A stretch of DNA of 22,928 nucleotides from Chrysochromulina tobinii (GCA_001275005.1 JWZX01001744.1:1-22928); one strand, 5' to 3'. Counted from the stretch's first letter, positions 9,201 to 17,435 are shown. Notes: generated by a model from the letters alone, not told the origin. Program-made: numbers and translations.

Positions 9201-12200
9201 GCAGCCCGCCGCATTCTCAATTGCTGCAAGAAGGCAGCTCGCCGCATCCTCATGAAGGGTCTGGCCCGTGGCTGGACCACCTGGTGCGCCTGGAGGGAGG
9301 AGAGGCTCATCGCGACGCAGCGGATGCGTGCGGCAGCGAGCCGGATCATCCACTTTGACATGGCTCGCGCCTGGACCACCTGGCTGGGTGTATGGGCGGC
9401 GAAGATGATTGTAAAGTCAGCGCTGCGGGCGGCGGCAAGCCGGATCATCAAGTATGCAATGGCTCGAGGCTGGACCTCGTGGCGCCGCATGTGGGAGAGG
9501 GAGGTGGTCACCAAGCGGCTGCGATTGGCTGCAGAGATGATGGAGGCAGAGCGGCAGGCGCTTCAAAAGGCGGAGGTCGAGCGCCGAGCTGTGGAGAAAG
9601 AGACTGCACGATTGCTAGCTGAGGCCGCCGCAGCGGCGGAAGCGGAGAAAGAGAAAGAGAAGCGCGTGCAACACTTGAGAGAGAGCTTTGCTCGCTGCAT
9701 CCTCGCGAAGGGTCTGGCCCGTGGATGGACTACCTGGTGCGCATGGAGGGAGGAGAGGCTCATCGCCACGCAGCGGATGTGTGCGGCAGCGAGCCGCATG
9801 CTCAACTATCTCATGGCTCGTGGCTGGAACACGTGGAAGAGCATGTGGGCGGAGAGGCTGATCGCCAAGCGGCAGCTGCAGATGGCAGCGAGCCGGATGT
9901 TCAAGAAGCGCGTGCAACACTTGAGAGAGAGCTTTGCTCGCCGCATCCTCATGAAGGATCTGGCCCGTGGATGGACTACCTGGTGCGCCTGGAGGGAGGA
10001 GAGGCTCATCGCGACGCAGAGGATGCGTGCGGCAGCGAGCCGGATGCTCAACTATCTCATGGGCCGAGGCTGGACCGCCTGGCAAGGCCGGTGGGAGGAG
10101 AGGGTGATCGCTAGGCGGCGGCTGCATCCAGCAGCCAGCCGGATGAAGTCACCCGAGCTGTCGCAGGCCTTTCGCGTGTGGTCATGGTACTCTGAGTGCC
10201 TGGCGGCCAAAAAGGCGGCGTTCGACGCAGCCGCAGCAGTGGAGGCAAAGCGTTTGGCAACGGAGTGGGCCCAGAGGGAGTGGCAGATTGCACAGAAGGC
10301 AGCGGCGGAGCGCGTCGATGCGGCAAATGCTGAGGCTGAGCGGGTGGCGGCGGAGGCAGCCGCAGTGGCTGAGGAAGAACGGCTTGTGGCCGAGAAGGCG
10401 GAGGCGGAGCGCCAGGCGGCGGTTGAACGGCTGCAGCTGGCATTGGAGAGGCTGGAAGTGGAACGGTTGGAGGTGCAACGATTTGCAGCACAGAAGGCAG
10501 CGGCGGAGCGTGTCGATGCGGCAAATGCTGAGGCTGAGCGGGTTGCGGCGGTGGCAGCCGCAGCGGCGGAGACGTATGTACGGCTGGCGTGCGAAAACGC
10601 CACAGCAGCTGAGGCAGAGCGCGCGGTGGCGGAGAGGGCCGAGACTGAGCGGCGGATGGCGAAGGAGGCCGAAGCGGAGCGGCTGGCAGCAAATGAACGG
10701 CTACGGCTGGCGTTGGAAAGACTGGAGATGGAGCGGCTGCGGGTGCAACTTTTGGAGGCGGAGCAATGGGAAGTGGGTCGGCCTGAAACCGAGCTCTTTG
10801 CGGACGATGCCGACGACGACCGTGCCGTGGCATTGCCCTGTTTCCGTCCACCGACGCCTCCGCCGCGCCGCAGTCGTGCAAACACTCCAGCGCCCAGGAC
10901 TCTAGAGAGGCAAGGGTCCGACTGGTCGGAGGAGGGAGAGCAGTCGCCCAGATCGCCATCGAAGCGGCCCCAATCGCCCCTATCCCCTCTCCACCAGGGC
11001 GTGCAAGCTGTAGGGCAGGGCCTGCAGGCGGTCGGTGGGTGGCTCCAAGGCGTTGGTGGGGAGGCGGCGGCAGCCGACAAGGCGGACAACGCCGAGGCGG
11101 CGACTCCCTGGTCTGCAGATGAGGCTGAGCGATCACCACGGTCAGCACGAGCTGTTGCCCTGTCTGAGGTGCTGGCTTCGCCCCCATTGCAGGCCGCGCC
11201 GCAGCCGCCCACGCCGCCAGCGGCGGGGCCCTTGTCCCCTCTACTAGATCATCTTGCGGAGGTGCTCGCTTCACCGCCTTCGCATGCCGCACCGCAGCCC
11301 GGCGAGGACGAGGACCGAAACACGGCTCTCCCTGTTTCGCTGGACCGTTCATTCGAGACTCTGCCGTCTCCCCCGCCACGGCGCAGCACGGGGGGCGTTC
11401 CAGCGCCACCGCCGCGCCGCAGCCTGGGGGCGGGGGGGACTCCAGCGCCCAAGACTCCAGATGGGCAGGGGTTCAAAGGATTCTTTCCTCTGCCAGAGGC
11501 CTCCTCCGCGGAGCGGTCACCGAGGTCGCCAAGGGCCGCGCCCCTGTCGCCTCTCGACCAGGGCTTCCAAGCTGTTGGGCAGGGTTTTCAGACTGTCGGC
11601 CAAAACGTCGGCCACGGCGTTCAGCAAAGCGTCCATTCTGTCGGCCAGGGCCTGCACGCGGTCGGCGGCGCAGTGGGGCATGGCTTTGGGGCCATCTTTC
11701 GCGTCGGCGGCGAGGCTGCTGCGGAGAAGGCGGCGGCGGCCGATGCGGCGGCGGCCAAATCTAAGGAAGGGCACGCCTTGAACGAGAAGGCCGACTTCGC
11801 CGGGGCGCGTGACGCCTTCGACGAGGCCTATCGGAGGTGTCCTCCCGACGGCGAGTTTGCCAAGCAATCGGCCATCTGCCTCTTCTCAGCGGGCAACATG
11901 GCTCTCAAGGCGAATGATCTCACGGGTGCAAAGACCCGGTACGATGAGTTGCTCGCCCTCCCATCGCTCGACCCGACCCTTCGTACCAAGGTGCTCGAGA
12001 AGGCGGCAGCGGTTGAGGAGGCAACGGCGGCGGCGGCGGCGGCTGAGGCTGAGCTGAAGCGCCCGTTGTGGAACATGAGCACTTGGGATATGAGCGGTGT
12101 GTTCGGGCACTCCTTGGATGACAAGGCGCAGGCAGCCGAGACTTCGGCAGCAGCCGAGAGGGAGGCGCTCGTGAAGGCCGAGAAGGCGGCGGCAGCCGAG

Positions 12201-13106
12201 AAGGAGGCGGGGGCGAAAAGCCAGCTGCGGAGCAAGTTATGGGAGTCGGGCCGCCTCGACCTAAGCCTCTTCGCGCACGCCTCTGGTGCCTTGCCGATCA
12301 TTGAAGTAGCACCCGCCGCGGCGCCATCGGCTTCCGAGCCGCAACCCATGCCACCGCCGCCCTTTGGCTCGTATCCGTTGGCGGAGGTGGAGCGGCTGGG
12401 GGGTGCGCTCGTGCACTCAGTGCTCGAGCACATCCAAGAGCGTACGAATTGGTCCTTGCTGCCGACGCCGCCGCCGCCGTGGGCATGGCGGTGGGAGCCT
12501 GGCGAGCTCGCTGTCAACGGCAACCTCAAGGACGTCCTTGATCCGCTCATCTCGTTCCTCGAGCAGAACGGCTTCCACATCAAGCAAGACAAGCTCAGCA
12601 TGCACATTGACCAGGACATGCTCGTCGTCAAGGAAGCAAGCTCACCACCGCTCCCGCCACCCCGGGGTGCCAAAGTGCAGGCCTGCAATTCCGCGTCAGG
12701 TTCTTCTGCGCCCGCCACTCCCATTCAGCGTGCGGTGACCGTGCCTACCCTCGGACTGTTCTCCAACGGCATCGAGTTCGCCAGCGCGGCGTTCACTAAG
12801 TGGGATCGGCACCTCAAGACGGCACTCAAGAGCTTCCTCAACCGCAGCTTGGGCGACGAGCGTGAGCCGTTGCGTACGGGCTTTGGATTCGGCACCGAGT
12901 GGAACGTCGAGGCGGTGACCGCGCTGCAGATCTTCCTCAAGAAGAATGGCGCAGCCGACCTCGAGGTCACTCAGCGGATGGGCCTCGACGGCAACGCGCT
13001 CTTCGGCGTGTGCGACAACGACCCGACTATCATGGCGCTGCAGGCTTTCCTTAATCGGCAGATGGTGCCCTTCGAGGGCTCCACCTCTGCTAGGGACCGT
13101 TTTTAA
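6234..13106 (+). CDS. Giant PH / coiled-coil / Sfi1-like repeat / TPR-like protein
   Basis: Uninterrupted 2290-aa frame; 6234 is the first in-frame ATG (the codon at 6111 is GTG). Residues 219-355 read as a PH domain: RGFLLKQG, LWKRRWFLL, and a closing helix EAITWLAAIRSCL. About 360-600 is Pro/Ala/Ser-rich. Residues 616-822 and 1322-1519 are Ala/Glu/Arg coiled coil. Between them, about 839-1319, lie twelve units built on A-R-G-W-T-T-W-x2-W, in groups of 4, 3 and 5, resembling Sfi1 repeats that bind centrin. Then come PxPPPRRS proline motifs, two VGQG(L/F)QAVG arrays, and a TPR-like pair (about 1836-1932). The end repeats AL(K/Q)xFL three times, somewhat like peptidoglycan-binding-1 helices. 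A centrin-linked scaffold held at a membrane by PH is a fair inference; the C-terminal call is weak. Confidence 0.85.
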   Translation: MQILGRVRLNFFVSIADPDPPAADWPEMVHDLFERWRMPRGSLLPGIRPSDQDLWLHAAFRMVERRFLAWRIMAIRSRCEALDTNAANSAAARGRTRRCMMCFIRWRESAIQELLTLIRQAEPLTQIRQTIVEDLHNFNAISRAENELLESKLGELDKVMAVLGNLDPQPRSQQCKPDPQTSLPPDFIPTAPPGGARPQSVTQSAPSSGYLSHTAHGNRGFLLKQGSQSRLWKRRWFLLPRASDQLLWFTEEQRGACVGSNACVGSNACVGLRSSPRGAIQVEGVSESIQVVPSGYAFEVWGRMLLHQKLGALHNELTTSSGRCGGRQSTTPTTTRYWLACSTQHEAITWLAAIRSCLPPETYASAVVGSSAVTAQTAPWWAPDDSAPTPPTRLPQPSWTRPLLSPQRPALLSPQQHKPSEAAELLRKLVNHVSTSPKAAISPRGEVAPQAAAAPRATATPRSTASPPSIVSTRASPSPERSRPVAASPAAAVSPRSPASPALLAVASTALAQRAVRKEKISSLVAPPLHRSPPLARPGEPADTVAASTAYRSPPLLAAASPGTRGEIIWDPTSGTFVHDPKSATSGALPHSSPTTAVARLLPVAEARVTFGRAPRVKEAERQALEKVETMRWAAKQAEKEEVRAVVEKAQAEWSESQASSAASTKRLALQKVETIRHAIKRAQTQRAVLEQAEARWVAAQVARVAERTERQRAEEVRNAVAKAEAEWLAAQMAEEEQLAAQNAEAERAAAQRAEEERLAAEAAVEAEKERHWTELVEGIHARLVAEAAAAAEAERLAAAAAEAERAAAQKAAAERVAARRILSCCKKAARRILMKGLARGWTTWCAWREERLIATQRMRAAASRMLNYLIARGWTTWCAWREERLIATQRMRAAASRMLNYLIARGWTTWQGRWEERVIAKRRLRAAASRMRRLALSKAFRMWFGYLERLAAKKAAEAHALLVAEIAAAAKAEAERAAAAEKAAAERLAARRILNCCKKAARRILMKGLARGWTTWCAWREERLIATQRMRAAASRIIHFDMARAWTTWLGVWAAKMIVKSALRAAASRIIKYAMARGWTSWRRMWEREVVTKRLRLAAEMMEAERQALQKAEVERRAVEKETARLLAEAAAAAEAEKEKEKRVQHLRESFARCILAKGLARGWTTWCAWREERLIATQRMCAAASRMLNYLMARGWNTWKSMWAERLIAKRQLQMAASRMFKKRVQHLRESFARRILMKDLARGWTTWCAWREERLIATQRMRAAASRMLNYLMGRGWTAWQGRWEERVIARRRLHPAASRMKSPELSQAFRVWSWYSECLAAKKAAFDAAAAVEAKRLATEWAQREWQIAQKAAAERVDAANAEAERVAAEAAAVAEEERLVAEKAEAERQAAVERLQLALERLEVERLEVQRFAAQKAAAERVDAANAEAERVAAVAAAAAETYVRLACENATAAEAERAVAERAETERRMAKEAEAERLAANERLRLALERLEMERLRVQLLEAEQWEVGRPETELFADDADDDRAVALPCFRPPTPPPRRSRANTPAPRTLERQGSDWSEEGEQSPRSPSKRPQSPLSPLHQGVQAVGQGLQAVGGWLQGVGGEAAAADKADNAEAATPWSADEAERSPRSARAVALSEVLASPPLQAAPQPPTPPAAGPLSPLLDHLAEVLASPPSHAAPQPGEDEDRNTALPVSLDRSFETLPSPPPRRSTGGVPAPPPRRSLGAGGTPAPKTPDGQGFKGFFPLPEASSAERSPRSPRAAPLSPLDQGFQAVGQGFQTVGQNVGHGVQQSVHSVGQGLHAVGGAVGHGFGAIFRVGGEAAAEKAAAADAAAAKSKEGHALNEKADFAGARDAFDEAYRRCPPDGEFAKQSAICLFSAGNMALKANDLTGAKTRYDELLALPSLDPTLRTKVLEKAAAVEEATAAAAAAEAELKRPLWNMSTWDMSGVFGHSLDDKAQAAETSAAAEREALVKAEKAAAAEKEAGAKSQLRSKLWESGRLDLSLFAHASGALPIIEVAPAAAPSASEPQPMPPPPFGSYPLAEVERLGGALVHSVLEHIQERTNWSLLPTPPPPWAWRWEPGELAVNGNLKDVLDPLISFLEQNGFHIKQDKLSMHIDQDMLVVKEASSPPLPPPRGAKVQACNSASGSSAPATPIQRAVTVPTLGLFSNGIEFASAAFTKWDRHLKTALKSFLNRSLGDEREPLRTGFGFGTEWNVEAVTALQIFLKKNGAADLEVTQRMGLDGNALFGVCDNDPTIMALQAFLNRQMVPFEGSTSARDRF
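6999..7046 (+). repeat. 18-bp tandem repeat inside the PH domain (2.7 copies)
   Basis: GCATGCGTCGGGTCGAAT occurs at 6999-7016 and 7017-7034, with a partial third copy to 7046. It encodes ACVGSN-ACVGSN-ACVG in a loop between early strands of the PH domain. The copies are identical at DNA level, so the expansion looks recent. Confidence 0.9.
8748..10150 (+). repeat. Coding 99-bp Sfi1-like repeat array and larger duplicated blocks
   Basis: Near-identical 99-bp units (33 aa) start at 8748, 8847 and 8946. More copies occur near 9268, 9717, 9816, 9963 and 10062. Larger blocks are also duplicated: about 8660-8810 resembles 9184-9330, and about 9660-9810 resembles 9906-10050. All lengths keep the frame. 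Synonymous and non-synonymous differences are few, so the copies are young or homogenised by unequal exchange. Confidence 0.9.
10276..10565 (+). repeat. Duplicated coiled-coil segment
   Basis: The stretch starting GCACAGAAGGCAGCGGCGGA at about 10290 recurs at about 10489, with the following ~45 bp nearly identical (AAAERVDAANAEAERVAA at protein level). It is an in-frame duplication of a coiled-coil unit about 200 bp apart. Confidence 0.75.
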
Positions 13107-13192
13107 ATGTGTTGGAATCCAAACAAAGCATGCGATCGTTACGCCACAAATACGCCACAAAGCCAAAAAGGGCAATTTTTCTCACCGTCACA

Positions 13193-13831
13193 ATGGGTGC
13201 TGAGCTCTCGTGCATGTGCCTGCGAGAGGGCAAGATCGACGGCACCTTTTTGGGCGCATTGACTCCGAAGCGCATGGACTCCATTCGGCAGCCCAATGAC
13301 GCTCCGAACCCATCCGGGATGGACCGCGAGTCGAGTTTGGGTCTGGGCAAATCTGAGTCGCCCAAACCCAAGCTCGACTTTGAGGCCATCGTGGAGGAGC
13401 CGCCTGCCGCTGCAGAGCACAGGGAAGCTGGCATTGCTGCGCATAGAATCTGCAGCGCAGCGCTACGCAGCGCCGACGAGGACCTCGACCAACATCGCCT
13501 GGCACAAGTCCTCCAGGAGATGGTCGAGTGCATCCTGCGCGACTGCAATATGAAGGGCGATGCTCAGGAGTACTTCGACCAGCATCGCGTGCCGCAGGCT
13601 CTCAAGGAGGCGATCGAGTGCGTACTGCGCGACCAGCCGTCGGAACCCACGAGGGCCATCGGCGCCTTGCTTCTCGCAAGGTACGGCGAAGGTGCAGAAG
13701 GTGGAGATGAAGATGGAGGTACCGGCAAAGGGGGTGGGGACGGTGGCGGAAAGGGCGGAGGCGGGGATGGAGGCGGAGGCGACGGTGGTGGCGCTGGGTC
13801 CAGAAGACCCCGTACCCCGAGCGTGGACTGA
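13193..13831 (+). CDS. Small Dpy-30-motif protein, probably N-myristoylated
   Basis: 212 aa from ATG 13193. The N-terminus MGAELSCMC fits the MGxxxS myristoylation pattern with Cys 7 and 9 available for palmitoylation, the main reason for choosing this start over an in-frame ATG at 13130. Residues 97-120 and 126-165 are two related helical units (DQHR(L/V)xQxLxE(M/A)(V/I)EC(I/V)LRD). The second, continuing into QPSEPTRAIGALLLARY, matches the Dpy-30 pattern, a dimerising helix pair that docks onto amphipathic helices in Set1/COMPASS, AKAP and axonemal proteins. The last 45 residues are Gly/Asp-rich. Dual acylation would put it at a membrane, favouring a signalling or ciliary role over chromatin. 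The start lies 86 bp after the previous stop, in another frame, leaving little room for a terminator and promoter. Confidence 0.85.
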   Translation: MGAELSCMCLREGKIDGTFLGALTPKRMDSIRQPNDAPNPSGMDRESSLGLGKSESPKPKLDFEAIVEEPPAAAEHREAGIAAHRICSAALRSADEDLDQHRLAQVLQEMVECILRDCNMKGDAQEYFDQHRVPQALKEAIECVLRDQPSEPTRAIGALLLARYGEGAEGGDEDGGTGKGGGDGGGKGGGGDGGGGDGGGAGSRRPRTPSVD

Positions 13832-14212
13832 CATGAGTGAGCTTTATATGTAACATGGATCGTACCCTGGAGATTTGCGGGTTGGCTTGACTGTCCTTGA
13901 CCGCCGCCAGTAAAACAGAAAATAACACACAGCGTTAAAATGCCCAACACGGCGCGATATACCGCCATATGCTGCAAGATGCCATACTGCAGTGTGAAAC
14001 GCCCACAAAATTCACACCCGAAGCCCGACCGCGGCGCGGCGGTCCGAAACGGCGAGGACCGAGGTCGAGCTCGCGAGTCGAGGTCGAGGTTCGTCGATTA
14101 GGACGACCAGGAGTGGACGTTTCAGTGTCAAATCCAAAAACGACCCCCAAAACATGTGGTTTTGTTTGACAGCAACTTCGCGCGTTGTCGCGGCGTGAAA
14201 CGCACCGCGCCT
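13832..14212. promoter_or_regulatory. Intergenic region (381 bp)
   Basis: No gene supported. It holds the 3' UTR of the Dpy-30 gene and the leader of the next gene. A GAGGTCGAG-type word recurs between about 14060 and 14095 around a GAGCTCGCGAG near-palindrome. The stretch just before 14213 is A-rich (CAAATCCAAAAACGACC), which may be part of the leader. No clear core promoter motif. Confidence 0.5.
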
Positions 14213-16360
14213 ATGGAATCCCCGTGGCCTTCTTCGGCGTCGGGCTCCGCCGTCGAGCGCCTGGACCGCAAGGTTGCGTCAGTCTTCTACTCGGGCCTGG
14301 AGGTGCCGCCGGATATCACGAGCGGCCTCGGCGACCCTCGCGTGAGAGACAAGGTCCTGGCGTACGCGCTCAGCTTCGTGCAGCAGTATCTCAAGCTCGG
14401 CCATGCCGAGAAGGCGGCCAGTGTACTCGATGCGTATACCCGCGCTCGCGCCGAAAGGCGGCTCCCGGCGGACCGTTCCGCTGTGACACTGCGGCCGCAG
14501 GTGTTGAGCGCGCTGCTCAATCACCTCCGCGAGGAGCTCAATCACACGAAAGACGGTCGATTCACGAAAGTCATGTCCGACCGGGCAGCCCTGAGCGACC
14601 GCATCAACTCCACGGAGCGCTCTCTCCGCGAGGCGCAGGAGGCACTCCAGGCGGTAGAGCCGAGCACGACGCCCGACGAGCTCGCTGGCCTCGTGGGGCG
14701 GCTGAGCCTGCCGGCGAGCAGCGCGGCCGAGCCGCCTTCCCGCGCCTTGGTGTCTCCCGCGACGCCCTTCACCCCTGCCGCGGCGAGCAGGCTCTCATGC
14801 CCGCCCTCGGGAGGCAGCCTGTTCACACGGGGCGTTGCGACGGGGGCCTCGCAGCCCTTCTCGGCGAGTACGTACAGCTGCGGGGCCGGCGCCTTCGGTG
14901 GGGCCGGCGCCTTCGGTGCCGGCGCCTTTGGCGTGGCCGCCGCCACGACGACGCCTGTCCGCTACCCGCCAGTACCCACGCCCTCTGCTCGGACCGCCGG
15001 TGATCGTGCTGGAGATCGTGCAGGAGATCGTGCCAGCCTGACGCCCTTTGGAAGCGGCGTGGGTGCCAGCACGCGCGAATTCGGAGTGGCGGATCTAATG
15101 CACATGAAGGCCGGCAGCAGGCCCGCCGCGCCGGCCGCCGCCACGCCACTGCCGGTGGCGCCCACGACGGCGCCAACGCCCGCGGCAGCCACGCCGACGG
15201 CGCCGATGCCCGCGCCGTCACCCACGCCGACGCCCGCCTTCAACGCGACGGTCGAGGAGCGCTTCAACGCGTCAACGCGGCCTCTCTTCGACGCACCGAC
15301 GCCCGCAGCAGCCACGCCGACGGCCTCGGCGGCGTTGCCGCTCGCGTCGCGCTCGAGGCTCTCGATGGAGCCCAAAGTGAAGACCCCAACGCAGCGCGAG
15401 CGCCACGCGGCCGCGCCGGGTGGCATCGGCTTCGGCGCATCGCCCCGCCGCTCGTCGCTCGGCTTCGCATCGGCCATGCACGGCGGGGCGGGCGGCGGCG
15501 GCGGCGGCGCGCCGCTGCCGTTTGGGCACGATGCTCCTGCGAGCGGTACGGTCGCGTTCGATGAGTGGAAGGTCAAGGCGCGCGCGCTCCGCAACGATGC
15601 CGATCAGCTGCTGGCCGCCTTCCCCCGACGCAAGAATGGGGGCAAGCACGACCCCAAGGAGACCGAAAAGTCGTGGGTCTACCGGTACCTCGTCATCGAC
15701 GAGCCTCTGCAGCTCGGCCGATCTGGCGGGCTCGAGATCGCCGGAGCTCGCGGACTCGCGGCCGCCGATGCGGGCGCCCTCTTCACGGCTACCTTTGGCG
15801 TTGCGGGCGCGCCCGACGCAAAGGCCAATGTGCGGCTGCGGCTTTTCGTCGAGTTGGCGCCTAAATGGATCGCTTTTTTGGCTAAAGCGCTGGGCACGGC
15901 CACAGCAGCCGAGGCCGCGGCGGCCGACTGGGCGGCCGACTGTCCGTTGGCCATTGGCGTCTCCGATGGCGCGGCTTGCCCGCATATCACCTACCTACAG
16001 CTCAAGACGACGCCTACCATGGAAAAGCCCGCGGACGAAGACGCTGCAGAGATGGCGACCGAGGTGGAACGACTGCGCGAGCTGCCACACGAGCGTGGCG
16101 GCCTTCTCGCCTTCGCGCCGCCCAGAGACGAACAACCCGCAGCGCTCGGCTTCTCGCTCGGCACGGAGGTGCCCACGACGGCGTCCCGGTCCGCCGAGAT
16201 GGTGGTGCTCGGTCGGTTGCTGGATGGGCAGAAGGAGCTCGCGCACCTCGCGAAGGAAAGAGGCAGAAAGAGTGCCATGGCGTCGGCGTCGGCGGGCTTC
16301 GAGCTGCGCCTCCTTCGGTTTCATAAGACGCCCCATCTCGCATCTGCCGGAGCTGGATGA
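14213..16360 (+). CDS. Unrecognised protein with helical N-terminus, GAFG cluster and Thr/Pro/Ala-rich middle
   Basis: 715 aa from ATG 14213; the upstream in-frame codon near 14156 is GTG, not ATG. Residues about 20-160 are helical, ending in a coiled coil (SDRINSTERSLREAQEAL). Residues about 223-244 carry GAFGGAGAFGAGAFG. About 262-274 is a GDRA triplet from a 12-bp tandem repeat. About 300-395 is rich in TPxP/PAA and probably disordered. Residues about 445-715 look folded (FDEWKVKARALRNDADQLL, SWVYRYLVIDEPLQL, RLRLFVELAPKWIAFLAKAL) and contain several short FG or GF words earlier. The FG words invite comparison with a nucleoporin, but they are few, so this is only a possibility. I do not recognise the family. 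Confidence 0.8.
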   Translation: MESPWPSSASGSAVERLDRKVASVFYSGLEVPPDITSGLGDPRVRDKVLAYALSFVQQYLKLGHAEKAASVLDAYTRARAERRLPADRSAVTLRPQVLSALLNHLREELNHTKDGRFTKVMSDRAALSDRINSTERSLREAQEALQAVEPSTTPDELAGLVGRLSLPASSAAEPPSRALVSPATPFTPAAASRLSCPPSGGSLFTRGVATGASQPFSASTYSCGAGAFGGAGAFGAGAFGVAAATTTPVRYPPVPTPSARTAGDRAGDRAGDRASLTPFGSGVGASTREFGVADLMHMKAGSRPAAPAAATPLPVAPTTAPTPAAATPTAPMPAPSPTPTPAFNATVEERFNASTRPLFDAPTPAAATPTASAALPLASRSRLSMEPKVKTPTQRERHAAAPGGIGFGASPRRSSLGFASAMHGGAGGGGGGAPLPFGHDAPASGTVAFDEWKVKARALRNDADQLLAAFPRRKNGGKHDPKETEKSWVYRYLVIDEPLQLGRSGGLEIAGARGLAAADAGALFTATFGVAGAPDAKANVRLRLFVELAPKWIAFLAKALGTATAAEAAAADWAADCPLAIGVSDGAACPHITYLQLKTTPTMEKPADEDAAEMATEVERLRELPHERGGLLAFAPPRDEQPAALGFSLGTEVPTTASRSAEMVVLGRLLDGQKELAHLAKERGRKSAMASASAGFELRLLRFHKTPHLASAGAG
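14999..15040 (+). repeat. 12-bp tandem repeat encoding GDRA x3
   Basis: Three near-identical 12-bp units (GGTGATCGTGCT, GGAGATCGTGCA, GGAGATCGTGCC) follow one another in frame. Confidence 0.85.
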
Positions 16361-16658
16361 TCCTTCTTGCTCTCCAGCTCAGAGAGCAGGCGAGAGGAGG
16401 AAGATGCTTTTCGCGCCGCATCCTGTCAGCGTCCAGTGCAGCATGGGGGTATGCTCCAGCACACGGCCGCAGGCCGCTTTTTTAAGGTATGGGGGTATTA
16501 TGTGCCAACCCGGTGACGGTGATTTCACACATAATTTATCGCCCCACGTTTGCAATTGCATGCAATCCATGGTGCCTCGTCATTCAGCACTTCGTCAAAA
16601 GAGTCGTGTTGAGCGGCGTGCGTGCCGCGCCTTCCTCCTTGTGCCCACCGGCGTCGCC
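16361..16658. promoter_or_regulatory. Short intergenic region (298 bp)
   Basis: It contains the 3' UTR of the preceding gene and the leader of the U-box gene. The word ATGGGGGTAT occurs twice (about 16444 and 16490), and TTTGCAATTGCATGCAA near 16549 is partly palindromic. The frame that continues upstream from the U-box gene through this region is accidental. Confidence 0.5.
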
Positions 16659-17435
16659 ATGCCGCCCAAGCGCGGCCGCGCAGCTGCCGAGGACGAGACG
16701 TCGCAGGAGCTACGCCGAACCAAGAGCGCGGTCAACGAGGCCATGAACGAGTTCCTCTGCCCCATCACCTGGTCGCTCCCCGTCGACCCCGTCATGGCGG
16801 AGGACGGCAAGGTGTACGAGCGCTCGGCCATCGAGGAGTGGCTCAAGCAGCAGCAAAAGAGTCCGGTGACGAACTTGGCGATGGGCACGAAGCTGCTACC
16901 GGCACTGCAGGTCAAGAACATGATCCGCGCGATGGTCACCTCGGGCGCTCTCACGGGTGACAAGGTGGACGCATGGAAGCTGAAGCTGGAGGAGGAGGAG
17001 GAGGTGGCGGAGATGCTGCGTAAGGCCGAGGCTGGTGATGGCGCGGCGATGTACGACCTGGGAGTTTTGTACGTCTTGGGTGAGAAGGGCCTCGCAAAGG
17101 ACGAGGTCAAGGCTTTCGAGTGGTACAAGAAGAGCCACGAGGCCGGGTTTGCAAGTGGGACTGGCGGCCTTGGCAGATGCTACTTGGTTGGTTCTGGCGT
17201 GCCAAAGTGCCTTGTGCGTGCGAGTACGCTGCTGAGCGACGCCGCCGGACGCGGCAGCAAAGTTGCGTGCAGCAGACTGGGAGACGCATACGCGAATGGC
17301 CTCTGGGGCTTCCCGAAGGACGAGACGATGGCGCGCCGCTACTACTCGATGGTGGCGAGCGCCTCAATCGATGATCTCACCGACGCTAAAATAGTGGAAG
17401 CAGCCACATGGCTGCGTGATCATCCAGCAGCTTGA
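16659..17435 (+). CDS. U-box / Sel1-repeat protein, probable E3 ubiquitin ligase
   Basis: 258 aa from ATG 16659 (context GTCGCCATGCC). A basic start (MPPKRGR) precedes a U-box at residues 30-95: NEFLCPITWSLPVDPVM, GKVYERSAIEEWL, SPVTNL, and LxPALQVKNMI at the end. This fold binds E2 enzymes without zinc. An acidic helix (LEEEEEVAEMLRKAEAG) follows. Three Sel1-like repeats fill 127-162, 163-198 and 199-235 (AMYDLGVLYVLG...A-EWYKKSHEAG; GLGRCYLVGSG...; SRLGDAYANGLWG...ARRYYSM). Sel1 repeats form solenoids that hold partners, so they probably select the substrate. The frame stays open upstream of 16659 but loses protein-like composition, so that extension is not counted. Cytosolic or nuclear; no targeting or membrane segment is seen. 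Confidence 0.92.
   Translation: MPPKRGRAAAEDETSQELRRTKSAVNEAMNEFLCPITWSLPVDPVMAEDGKVYERSAIEEWLKQQQKSPVTNLAMGTKLLPALQVKNMIRAMVTSGALTGDKVDAWKLKLEEEEEVAEMLRKAEAGDGAAMYDLGVLYVLGEKGLAKDEVKAFEWYKKSHEAGFASGTGGLGRCYLVGSGVPKCLVRASTLLSDAAGRGSKVACSRLGDAYANGLWGFPKDETMARRYYSMVASASIDDLTDAKIVEAATWLRDHPAA

Noticed and set aside
10052-11409. Antisense frames of 386 and 432 aa opposite the giant PH/Sfi1-like gene
   Set aside because: Shadows of an Ala/Glu/Arg coiled coil and proline region; no independent domain seen.
14880-14945. FG nucleoporin assignment for the 715-aa protein
   Set aside because: Only a short GAFG cluster and a few scattered FG words are present; a typical FG nucleoporin has many more and a recognisable anchor domain. 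Kept only as a possibility.
15420-16658. Upstream extension of the U-box frame to 671 aa
   Set aside because: The region overlaps the preceding gene in another frame and reads as Arg/Ser-rich noise. The U-box protein has a good ATG at 16659.
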